DNA of 64,000 nt from NCBI GenBank assembly GCA_947561715.1, contig OX387197.1:17220266-17284265 (forward strand), given 5' to 3'. This document shows, in pieces, positions 11,167-22,765 of the stretch. Position numbers and translations under genes: made by a program. The notes beneath the pieces are model-generated. The model was not told the origin of the DNA and ran no database searches. It worked only from the letters and a program-made list of their open reading frames with translations. This DNA is from Ascidia mentula. Its lineage: Eukaryota; Chordata; Ascidiacea; Phlebobranchia; Ascidiidae. Position 1 is the stretch's first letter. Every line of letters begins with the position of its first letter.

Positions 11167-11482
11167 ATAGGCTGGACTCTGTTTTTTTCGCGACCCACTT
11201 AACAATGGGCGAGATAGGGCCGAAGTTAAGACTGGGTGGGATAGGCTGGACTCTGTTTTTTTCGAGCCCCAAGCCCACTTAACAATGGGAGATATAGGCT
11301 GGACTCTGTTTTTTTCGCGACCCACTTAACAATGGGCGAGATAGGGCCGAAGTAAAGACTGGGTGGGATAGGCTGGACTCTGTTTTTTTCGAGACCCACT
11401 TAACAATGGGCGAGATAGGGTCGAAGTTAAGACTGGGTGGGATAGGCTGGACTCTGGTTTTTTCGAGCCCCAAGCCCACTTA

Positions 11483-13529
11483 ACAATGGGAGACATAGGC
11501 TGGACTCTGTTTTTTTCGAGACCCACTTAACAATGGGCGAGATAGGGCCGAAGTTTAGACTGGGTGGGATAGGCTGGACTCTGTTTTTTTCGAGCCCCAA
11601 GCCCACTTAACAATGGGAGACATAGGCTGGACTCTGTTTTTTTCGCAACCAACTTAACAATGGGCGAGATAGGGCCGAAGTTAAGACTGGGTGGGATAAG
11701 CCGGACTGTGTTTTTTTCGAGCCCCAAGCCCACTAAACAATGGGAGACATAGGCTGGACTCTGTTTTTTTCGCGACCCACTTAACAATGGGCGAGATAGG
11801 GCCGAAGTTAAGACTGGGTGGGATAAGCCGGACTGTGTTTTTTTCGAGCCCCAAGCCCACTAAACAATGGGAGACATAGGCTGGACTCTGTTTTTTTCGC
11901 GACCCACTTAACAATGGGCGAGATAGGGCCGAAGTTAAGACTGGGTGGGATAGGCTGGACTCTGTTTTTTTCGAGCCCCAAGCCCACTTAACAATGGGAG
12001 ATATAGGCTGGACTTTGTTTTTTTCGCGACCCACTTAACAATGGGCGAGATAGGGCTGAAGTTAAGACTGGGTGGGCTAGGCTGGACTCTGTTTTTTTCG
12101 AGCCCCAAGCCCACTTAACAATAGGAGACATAGGCTGGACTCTGTTTTTTTCGCGACCCACTTAACAATGGGCGAGATAGGGCCGAAGTAAAGACTGGGT
12201 GGGATAGGCTGGACTCTGTTTTTTTCGAGCCCCAAGCCCACTTAACAATGGGAGACATAGGCTGGACTCTGTTTTTTTCGAGACCCACTTAACAATGGGC
12301 GAGATAGGGTCGAAGTTAAGACTGGGTGGGATAGGCTGGACTCTGGTTTTTTCGAGCCCCAAGCCCACTTAACAATGGGAGACATAGGCTGGACTCTGTT
12401 TTTTTCGAGCCCCAAGCCCACTTAACAATGGGAGACATAGGCTGGACTCTGTTTTTTTCGCAACCAACTTAACAATGGGCGAGATAGGGCCGAAGTTAAG
12501 ACTGGGTGGGATAAGCCGGATTGTGTTTTTTTCGAGCCCCAAGCCCACTAAACAATGGGAGACATAGGCTGGACTCTGTTTTTTTCGCGACCCACTTAAC
12601 AATTGGCGAGATAGGGCCGAAGTTGAGACTGGGTGGGATAGGCTGGACTCTGTTTTTTTCGAGCCCCAAGCCCACTTAACAATGGGAGACATAGGCTGGA
12701 CTCTCTTTTTTTCGCGACCAACTTAACAATGGGCGAGATAGGGCCGAAGTTTAGACTGGGTGGGATAGGCTGGACTCTGTTTTTTTCGAGCCCCAAGCCC
12801 ACTTAACAATGGGAGATATAGGCTGGACTCTGTTTTTTTCGCGACCCACTTAACAATGGGCGAGATAGGGCCGAAGTTAAGACTGGGTGGGATAAGCCGG
12901 ACTCTGTTTTTTTCGAGCCCCAAGCCCACTTAACAATGGGAGACATAGGCTGGACTCTCTTTTTTTCGCGACCCACTTAACAATGGGCGAGATAGGGCCG
13001 AAGTTAAGACTGGGTGGGATAGGCTGGACTCTGTTTTTTTCGAGCCCCAAGCCCACTTAACAATGGGAGACATAGGCTGGACTCTGTTTTTTTCGCGACC
13101 CACTTAACAATGGGCGAGATAGGGCCGAAGTTTAGACTGGGTGGGATAGGCTGGACTCTGTTTTTTTCGAGCCCCAAGCCCACTTAACAATGGGAGACAT
13201 AGGCTGGACTCTGTTTTTTTCGCCACCAACTTAACAATGGGCGAGATAGGGCCGAAGTTAAGACTGGTTGGGATAGGCTGGACTCTGTTTTTTTCGAGCC
13301 CCAAGCCCACTTAACAATGGGAGACATAGGCTGGACTCTGTTTTTTTCGCGACCCACTTAACAATGGGCGAGATAGGGCCGAAGTAAAGACTGGGTGGGA
13401 TAGGCTGGACTCTGTTTTTTTCGAGCCCCAAGCCCACTTAACAATGGGAGACATAGGCTGGACTCTGTTTTTTTCGCCACCAACTTAACAATGGGCGAGA
13501 TAGGGCCGAAGTTAAGACTGGGTGGGATA
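11483..13529 (+). repeat. Block copy 1 of a 3,530-bp-offset duplication
   Basis: This segment recurs at about 15013-17059. Rare changes are shared at the expected positions: ATAGGAGAC (12121 and 15651), GGGCTAGGC (about 12075 and 15605), AATTGGCGAG with AGTTGAGAC (about 12601 and 16131), and GATTGTG (about 12519 and 16049). These rare markers make independent origin very unlikely. The copies diverge at 13530/17060. Confidence 0.87.
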
Positions 13530-15012
13530 GGCTGGACTCTGTTTTTTTCGAGCCCCAAGCCCACATAACAATGGGAGACATAGGCTGGACTCTCTTTTTT
13601 TCGCGACCAACTTAACAATGGGCGAGATAGGGCCGAAGTTAAGACTGGGTGGGATAGGCTGGACTCTGTTTTTTTCGAGCCCCAAGCCCACATAACAATG
13701 GGAGACATAGGCTGGACTCTCTTTTTTTCGCGACCAACTTAACAATGGGCGAGATAGGGCCGAAGTTTAGACTGGGTGGGATAGGCTGGACTCTGTTTTT
13801 TTCGAGCCCCAAGCCCACTTAACAATGGGAGATATAGGCTGGACTCTGTTTTTTTCGCGACCCACTTAACAATGGGCGAGATAGGGCCGAAGTTAAGACT
13901 GGGTGGGATAGGCTGGACTCTGTTTTTTTCCAGCCCCAAGCCCACTTAACAATGGGAGATATAGGCTGGACTCTGTTTTTTTCGCGACCCACTTAACAAT
14001 GGGCGAGATAGGGCCGAAGTTAAGACTGGGTGGGATAGGCTGGACTCTGTTTTTTTCGAGCCCCAAGCCCACTTAACAATGGGAGACATAGGCTGGACTC
14101 TGTTTTTTTCGCGACCCACTTAACAATGGGCGACATAAGCTGGTGTCTGTTTTTTTTCGCGACCCACTTAACAATGGGCGAGATAGGGCTGAAGTTAAGA
14201 CTGGGTGGGATAGGCTGGACTCTGTTTTTTTCGAACCCCAAGCCCACTTAACAATGGGAGACATAGGCTGGACTCTGTTTTTTTCGCAACCAACTTAACA
14301 ATGGGCGAGATAGGGCCGAAGTAAAGACTGGGTGGGATAAGCCGGACTCTGTTTTTTTCGAGCCCCAAGCCCACTTAACAATGGGAGACATAGGCTGGAC
14401 TCTGTTTTTTTCGCGACCCACTTAACAATGGGCGAGATAGGGCCGAAGTTAAGACTGGGTGGGATAGGCTGGACTCTGTTTTTTTCGAGCCCCAAGCCCA
14501 CTTAACAATGGGAGACATAGGCTGGACTCTGTTTTTTTCGCAACCAACTTAACAATGGGCGAGATAGGGCCGAAGTAAAGACTGGGTGGGATAAGCCGGA
14601 CTCTGTTTTTTTCGAGCCCCAAGCCCACTTAACAATGGGAGACATAGGCTGGACTCTGTTTTTTTCGCGACCCACTTAACAATGGGCGAGATAGGGCCGA
14701 AGTTAAGACTGGGTGGGATAGGCTGGACTCTGTTTTTTTCGATCCCCAAGCCCACTTAACAATGGGAGACATAGGCTGGACTCTGTTTTTTTCGAGACCC
14801 ACTTAACAATGGGCGAGATAGGGCCGAAGTTTAGACTGGGTGGGATAGGCTGGACTCTGTTTTTTTCGAGCCCCAAGCCCACTTAACAATGGGAGACATA
14901 GGCTGGACTCTGTTTTTTTCGCAACCAACTTAACAATGGGCGAGATAGGGCCGAAGTTAAGACTGGGTGGGATAAGCCGGACTGTGTTTTTTTCGAGCCC
15001 CAAGCCCACTAA
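13530..15012 (+). repeat. Segment between the 3,530-bp copies, with a T8 block
   Basis: The segment holds two ACATAAC dimers, then a C/T8-B pair near 14,092-14,210 and A/B dimers with the CGATCCCC variant near 14,742. About 14,073-14,755 matches about 5,253-5,935 at a constant offset of 8,820 bp, so this is a piece of the T8 lineage placed inside a largely T8-free region. Confidence 0.75.
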
Positions 15013-17059
15013 ACAATGGGAGACATAGGCTGGACTCTGTTTTTTTCGAGACCCACTTAACAATGGGCGAGATAGGGCCGAAGTTTAGACTGGGTGGGAT
15101 AGGCTGGACTCTGTTTTTTTCGAGCCCCAAGCCCACTTAACAATGGGAGACATAGGCTGGACTCTGTTTTTTTCGCAACCAACTTAACAATGGGCGAGAT
15201 AGGGCCGAAGTTAAGACTGGGTGGGATAAGCCGGACTGTGTTTTTTTCGAGCCCCAAGCCCACTAAACAATGGGAGACATAGGCTGGACTCTGTTTTTTT
15301 CGCGACCCACTTAACAATGGGCGAGATAGGGCCGAAGTTAAGACTGGGTGGGATAAGCCGGACTGTGTTTTTTTCGAGCCCCAAGCCCACTAAACAATGG
15401 GAGACATAGGCTGGACTCTGTTTTTTTCGCGACCCACTTAACAATGGGCGAGATAGGGCCGAAGTTAAGACTGGGTGGGATAGGCTGGACTCTGTTTTTT
15501 TCGAGCCCCAAGCCCACTTAACAATGGGAGATATAGGCTGGACTTTGTTTTTTTCGCGACCCACTTAACAATGGGCGAGATAGGGCTGAAGTTAAGACTG
15601 GGTGGGCTAGGCTGGACTCTGTTTTTTTCGAGCCCCAAGCCCACTTAACAATAGGAGACATAGGCTGGACTCTGTTTTTTTCGCGACCCACTTAACAATG
15701 GGCGAGATAGGGCCGAAGTAAAGACTGGGTGGGATAGGCTGGACTCTGTTTTTTTCGAGCCCCAAGCCCACTTAACAATGGGAGACATAGGCTGGACTCT
15801 GTTTTTTTCGAGACCCACTTAACAATGGGCGAGATAGGGTCGAAGTTAAGACTGGGTGGGATAGGCTGGACTCTGGTTTTTTCGAGCCCCAAGCCCACTT
15901 AACAATGGGAGACATAGGCTGGACTCTGTTTTTTTCGAGCCCCAAGCCCACTTAACAATGGGAGACATAGGCTGGACTCTGTTTTTTTCGCAACCAACTT
16001 AACAATGGGCGAGATAGGGCCGAAGTTAAGACTGGGTGGGATAAGCCGGATTGTGTTTTTTTCGAGCCCCAAGCCCACTAAACAATGGGAGACATAGGCT
16101 GGACTCTGTTTTTTTCGCGACCCACTTAACAATTGGCGAGATAGGGCCGAAGTTGAGACTGGGTGGGATAGGCTGGACTCTGTTTTTTTCGAGCCCCAAG
16201 CCCACTTAACAATGGGAGACATAGGCTGGACTCTCTTTTTTTCGCGACCAACTTAACAATGGGCGAGATAGGGCCGAAGTTTAGACTGGGTGGGATAGGC
16301 TGGACTCTGTTTTTTTCGAGCCCCAAGCCCACTTAACAATGGGAGATATAGGCTGGACTCTGTTTTTTTCGCGACCCACTTAACAATGGGCGAGATAGGG
16401 CCGAAGTTAAGACTGGGTGGGATAAGCCGGACTCTGTTTTTTTCGAGCCCCAAGCCCACTTAACAATGGGAGACATAGGCTGGACTCTCTTTTTTTCGCG
16501 ACCCACTTAACAATGGGCGAGATAGGGCCGAAGTTAAGACTGGGTGGGATAGGCTGGACTCTGTTTTTTTCGAGCCCCAAGCCCACTTAACAATGGGAGA
16601 CATAGGCTGGACTCTGTTTTTTTCGCGACCCACTTAACAATGGGCGAGATAGGGCCGAAGTTTAGACTGGGTGGGATAGGCTGGACTCTGTTTTTTTCGA
16701 GCCCCAAGCCCACTTAACAATGGGAGACATAGGCTGGACTCTGTTTTTTTCGCCACCAACTTAACAATGGGCGAGATAGGGCCGAAGTTAAGACTGGTTG
16801 GGATAGGCTGGACTCTGTTTTTTTCGAGCCCCAAGCCCACTTAACAATGGGAGACATAGGCTGGACTCTGTTTTTTTCGCGACCCACTTAACAATGGGCG
16901 AGATAGGGCCGAAGTAAAGACTGGGTGGGATAGGCTGGACTCTGTTTTTTTCGAGCCCCAAGCCCACTTAACAATGGGAGACATAGGCTGGACTCTGTTT
17001 TTTTCGCCACCAACTTAACAATGGGCGAGATAGGGCCGAAGTTAAGACTGGGTGGGATA
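15013..17059 (+). repeat. Block copy 2 of a 3,530-bp-offset duplication
   Basis: Second copy of about 11483-13529, identified by the same ordered set of rare variants. A third, partly altered relative lies at about 31,931-33,344. Confidence 0.86.
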
Positions 17060-17395
17060 AGCCGGACTCTGTTTTTTTCGAGCCCCAAGCCCACTTAACA
17101 ATGGGAGACATAGGCTGGACTCTGTTTTTTTCGCGACCCACTTAACAATGGGCGAGATAGGGCCGAAGTAAAGACTGGGTGGGATAGGCTGGACTCTGTT
17201 TTTTTCGAGCCCCAAGCCCACTTAACAATGGGAGACATAGGCTGGACTCTGTTTTTTTCGAGACCCACTTAACAATGGGCGAGATAGGGTCGAAGTTAAG
17301 ACTGGGTGGGATAGGCTGGACTCTGGTTTTTTCGAGCCCCAAGCCCACTTAACAATGGGAGACATAGGCTGGACTCTGTTTTTTTCGAGACCCAC

Positions 17396-18534
17396 TTAAC
17401 AATGGGCGAGATAGGGCCGAAGTTTAGACTGGGTGGGATAGGCTGTACTCTGTTTTTTTCGAGCCCCAAGCCCACTTAACAATGGGAGACATAGGCTGGA
17501 CTCTGTTTTTTTCGCAACCAACTTAACAATGGGCGAGATAGGGCCGAAGTTAAGACTGGGTGGGATAAGCCGGACTGTGTTTTTTTCGAACCCCAAGCCC
17601 ACTAAACAATGGGAGACATAGGCTGGACTCTGTTTTTTTCGCGACCCACTTAACAATGGGCGAGATAGGGCCGAAGTTAAGACTGGGTGGGATAGGCTGG
17701 ACTCTGTTTTTTTCGAGCCCCAAGCCCACATAACAATGGGAGACATAGGCTGGACTCTCTTTTTTTCGCGACCAACTTAACAATGGGCGAGATAGGGCCG
17801 AAGTTTAGACTGGGTGGGATAGGCTGGACTCTGTTTTTTTCGAGCCCCAAGCCCACTTAACAATGGGAGATATAGGCTGGACTCTGTTTTTTTCGCGACC
17901 CACTTAACAATGGGCGAGATAGGGCCGAAGTTAAGACTGGGTGGGATAGGCTGGACTCTGTTTTTTTCCAGCCCCAAGCCCACTTAACAATGGGAGATAT
18001 AGGCTGGACTCTGTTTTTTTCGCGACCCACTTAACAATGGGCGAGATAGGGCCGAAGTTAAGACTGGGTGGGATAGGCTGGACTCTGTTTTTTTCGAGCC
18101 CCAAGCCCACTTAACAATGGGAGACATAGGCTGGACTCTGTTTTTTTCGCGACCCACTTAACAATGGGCGACATAAGCTGGTGTCTGTTTTTTTTCGCGA
18201 CCCACTTAACAATGGGCGAGATAGGGCTGAAGTTAAGACTGGGTGGGATAGGCTGGACTCTGTTTTTTTCGCAACCCACTTAACAATGGGCGTGATAGGG
18301 CCGAAGTTAAGACTGGGTGGGATAGGCTGGACTCTGTTTTTTTCCAGCCCCAAGCCCACTTAACAATGGGAGACATAGGCTGGACTCTGTTTTTTTCGCG
18401 ACCCACTTAACAATGGGCGACATAAGCTGGTGTCTGTTTTTTTTCGCGACCCACTTAACAATGGGCGAGATAGGGCTGAAGTTAAGACTGGGTGGGATAG
18501 GCTGGACTCTGTTTTTTTCGAACCCCAAGCCCAC
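17396..18534 (+). repeat. Dispersed copy of the 1.55-kb T8 block
   Basis: This segment matches about 4289-5427 at a constant offset of 13,107 bp, including the CTGTACTCTG variant, the ACTAAAC and ACATAAC variants and both C/T8-B pairs 249 bp apart. A few differences exist (GTTTAG for GTAAAG near the left end; AAGCCCACTT for AAGCCAACTT near 17,850). It shows the block exists well away from its tandem copies. Confidence 0.8.
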
Positions 18535-20849
18535 TTAACAATGGGAGACATAGGCTGGACTCTGTTTTTTTCGCAACCCACTTAACAATGGGCGAGATAG
18601 GGCCGAAGTAAAGACTGGGTGGGATAAGCCGGACTCTGTTTTTTTCGAGCCCCAAGCCCACTTAACAATGGGAGACATAGGCTGGACTCTGTTTTTTTCG
18701 CGACCCACTTAACAATGGGCGAGATAGGGCCGAAGTTAAGACTGGGTGGGATAGGCTGGACTCTGTTTTTTTCGAGCCCCAAGCCCACTTAACAATGGGA
18801 GACATAGGCTGGACTCTGTTTTTTTCGCAACCAACTTAACAATGGGCGAGATAGGGCCGAAGTAAAGACTGGGTGGGATAAGCCGGACTCTGTTTTTTTC
18901 GAGCCCCAAGCCCACTTAACAATGGGAGACATAGGCTGGACTCTGTTTTTTTCGCGACCCACTTAACAATGGGCGAGATAGGGCCGAAGTTAAGACTGGG
19001 TGGGATAGGCTGGACTCTGTTTTTTTCGATCCCCAAGCCCACTTAACAATGGGAGACATAGGCTGGACTCTGTTTTTTTCGAGACCCACTTAACAATGGG
19101 CGAGATAGGGCCGAAGTTTAGACTGGGTGGGATAGGCTGGACTCTGTTTTTTTCGAGCCCCAAGCCCACTTAACAATGGGAGACATAGGCTGGACTCTGT
19201 TTTTTTCGCAACCAACTTAACAATGGGCGAGATAGGGCCGAAGTTAAGACTGGGTGGGATAAGCCGGACTGTGTTTTTTTCGAGCCCCAAGCCCACTAAA
19301 CAATGGGAGACATAGGCTGGACTCTGTTTTTTTCGCGACCCACTTAACAATGGGCGAGATAGGGCCGAAGTTAAGACTGGGTGGGATAGGCTAGACTCTG
19401 TTTTTTTCGACCCCAAGCCCACTTAAAAATGGGAGACATAGGCTGGACTCTCTTTTTTTCGCAACCCACTTAACAATGGGCGTGATAGGGCCGAAGTTAA
19501 GACTGGGTGGGATAGGCTGGACTCTGTTTTTTTCCAGCCCCAAGCCCACTTAACAATGGGAGACATAGGCTGGACTCTGTTTTTTTCGCGACCCACTTAA
19601 CAATGGGCGACATAAGCTGGTGTCTGTTTTTTTTGCGACCCACTTAACAATGGGCGAGATAGGGCTGAAGTTAAGACTGGGTGGGATAGGCTGGACTCTG
19701 TTTTTTTCGAACCCCAAGCCCACTTAACAATGGGAGACATAGGCTGGACTCTGTTTTTTTCGCAACCAACTTAACAATGGGCGAGATAGGGCCGAAGTAA
19801 AGACTGGGTGGGATAAGCCGGACTCTGTTTTTTTCGAGCCCCAAGCCCACTTAACAATGGGAGACATAGGCTGGACTCTGTTTTTTTCGCGACCCACTTA
19901 ACAATGGGCGAGATAGGGCCGAAGTTAAGACTGGGTGGGATAGGCTGGACTCTGTTTTTTTCGAGCCCCAAGCCCACTTAACAATGGGAGACATAGGCTG
20001 GACTCTGTTTTTTTCGCAACCAACTTAACAATGGGCGAGATAGGGCCGAAGTAAAGACTGGGTGGGATAAGCTGGACTCTGTTTTTTTCGAGCCCCAAGC
20101 CCACTTAACAATGGGAGACATAGGCTGGACTCTGTTTTTTTCGCGACCCACTTAACAATGGGCGAGATAGGGCCGAAGTTAAGACTGGGTGGGATAGGCT
20201 GGACTCTGTTTTTTTCGATCCCCAAGCCCACTTAACAATGGGAGACATAGGCTGGACTCTGTTTTTTTCGAGACCCACTTAACAATGGGCGAGATAGGGC
20301 CGAAGTTTAGACTGGGTGGGATAGGCTGGACTCTGTTTTTTTCGAGCCCCAAGCCCACTTAACAATGGGAGACATAGGCTGGACTCTGTTTTTTTCGCAA
20401 CCAACTTAACAATGGGCGAGATAGGGCCGAAGTTAAGACTGGGTGGGATAAGCCGGACTGTGTTTTTTTCGAGCCCCAAGCCCACTAAACAATGGGAGAC
20501 ATAGGCTGGACTCTGTTTTTTTCGCGACCCACTTAACAATGGGCGAGATAGGGCCGAAGTTAAGACTGGGTGGGATAGGCTAGACTCTGTTTTTTTCGAC
20601 CCCAAGCCCACTTAAAAATGGGAGACATAGGCTGGACTCTCTTTTTTTCGCAACCCACTTAACAATGGGCGTGATAGGGCCGAAGTTAAGACTGGGTGGG
20701 ATAGGCTGGACTCTGTTTTTTTCCAGCCCCAAGCCCACTTAACAATGGGAGACATAGGCTGGACTCTGTTTTTTTCGCGACCCACTTAACAATGGGCGAC
20801 ATAAGCTGGTGTCTGTTTTTTTTCGCGACCCACTTAACAATGGGCGAGA
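18263..20849 (+). repeat. Tandem duplication, 1,190-bp offset (1,189 after a deletion)
   Basis: About 18263-19660 recurs at about 19453-20849. The offset changes from 1,190 to 1,189 because one C is missing after the eight-T run at about 19,635 (T8-GCGACC instead of T8-CGCGACC). The same 1,190-bp spacing is seen between 5,200 and 6,390 and between 7,576 and 8,766, so a unit of about 1.19 kb recurs in the T8 lineage. Confidence 0.82.
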
Positions 20850-21002
20850 TAGGGCCGAAGTTTAGACTGGGTGGGATAGGCTGGACTCTGTTTTTTTCGA
20901 GCCCCAAGCCCACTTAACAATGGGAGATATAGGCTGGACTCTGTTTTTTTCGCGACCCACTTAACAATGGGCGAGATAGGGCCGAAGTTAAGACTGGGTG
21001 GG

Positions 21003-22765
21003 ATAGGCTGGACTCTGTTTTTTTCCAGCCCCAAGCCCACTTAACAATGGGAGATATAGGCTGGACTCTGTTTTTTTCGCGACCCACTTAACAATGGGCG
21101 AGATAGGGCCGAAGTTAAGACTGGGTGGGATAGGCTGGACTCTGTTTTTTTCCAGCCCCAAGCCCACTTAACAATGGGAGATATAGGCTGGACTCTGTTT
21201 TTTTCGCGACCCACTTAACAATGGGCGACATAAGCTGGTGTCTGTTTTTTTTCGCGACCCACTTAACAATGGGCGAGATAGGGCCGAAGTTAAGACTGGG
21301 TGGGATAGGCTGGACTCTGTTTTTTTCGAGCCCCAAGCCCACTTAACAATGGGAGACATAGGCTGGACTCTGTTTTTTTCGCGACCCACTTAACAATGGG
21401 CGAGATAGGGCCGAAGTTTAGACTGGGTGGGATAGGCTGGACTCTGTTTTTTTCGAGCCCCAAGCCCACTTAACAATGGGAGACATAGGCTGGACTCTGT
21501 TTTTTTCGCCACCAACTTAACAATGGGCGAGATAGGGCCGAAGTTAAGACTGGGTGGCATAAGCCGGACTGTGTTTTTTTCGAGCCCCAAGCCCACTAAA
21601 CAATGGGAGACATAGGCTGGACTCTGTTTTTTTCGCGACCCACTTAACAATGGGCGAGATAGGGCCGAAGTTAAGACTGGGTGGGATAGGCTAGACTCTG
21701 TTTTTTTCGACCCCAAGCCCACTTAAAAATGGGAGACATAGGCTGGACTCTCTTTTTTTCGCGACCAACTTAACAATGGGCGAGATAGGGCCGAAGTTTA
21801 GACTGGGTGGGATAGGCTGGACTCTGTTTTTTTCGAGCCCCAAGCCCACTTAACAATGGGAGATATAGGCTGGACTCTGTTTTTTTCGCGACCCACTTAA
21901 CAATGGGCGAGATAGGGCCGAAGTTAAGACTGGGTGGGATAGGCTGGACTCTGTTTTTTTCCAGCCCCAAGCCCACTTAACAATGGGAGATATAGGCTGG
22001 ACTCTGTTTTTTTCGCGACCCACTTAACAATGGGCGAGATAGGGCCGAAGTTAAGACTGGGTGGGATAGGCTGGACTCTGTTTTTTTCCAGCCCCAAGCC
22101 CACTTAACAATGGGAGACATAGGCTGGACTCTGTTTTTTTCGCGACCCACTTAACAATGGGCGACATAAGCTGGTGTCTGTTTTTTTTCGCGACCCACTT
22201 AACAATGGGCGAGATAGGGCCGAAGTTAAGACTGGGTGGGATAGGCTGGACTCTGTTTTTTTCGAGCCCCAAGCCCACTTAACAATGGGAGACATAGGCT
22301 GGACTCTGTTTTTTTCGCGACCCACTTAACAATGGGCGAGATAGGGCCGAAGTTTAGACTGGGTGGGATAGGCTGGACTCTGTTTTTTTCGAGCCCCAAG
22401 CCCACTTAACAATGGGAGACATAGGCTGGACTCTGTTTTTTTCGCCACCAACTTAACAATGGGCGAGATAGGGCCGAAGTTAAGACTGGTTGGGATAGGC
22501 TGGACTCTGTTTTTTTCGAGCCCCAAGCCCACTTAACAATGGGAGACATAGGCTGGACTCTGTTTTTTTCGCAACCAACTTAACAATGGGCGAGATAGGG
22601 CCGAAGTAAAGACTGGGTGGGATAAGCCGGACTCTGTTTTTTTCGAGCCCCAAGCCCACTTAACAATGGGAGACATAGGCTGGACTCTGTTTTTTTCGCG
22701 ACCCACTTAACAATGGGCGAGATAGGGCCGAAGTTAAGACTGGGTGGGATAGGCTGGACTCTGTT
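21003..22765 (+). repeat. Block recurring 6,792 bp downstream (copy 1)
   Basis: This segment matches about 27795-29557 in module order, including CCAGCCCC A modules, a C/T8-B pair near 22,166 and 28,958, the CTAGACTCTG variant and the TGGTTGGG variant. Small differences exist, for example GATAGGGCC at 21,400 against GATATGGCC at 28,197. Confidence 0.78.

Noticed and set aside
11085..11282. Repeated 65-codon plus-strand frames starting at GTG in the CAGTGGG/T6 units.
   Set aside because: They exist because the six-T change restores the phase. They repeat exactly with the block and resemble no protein I recognise.
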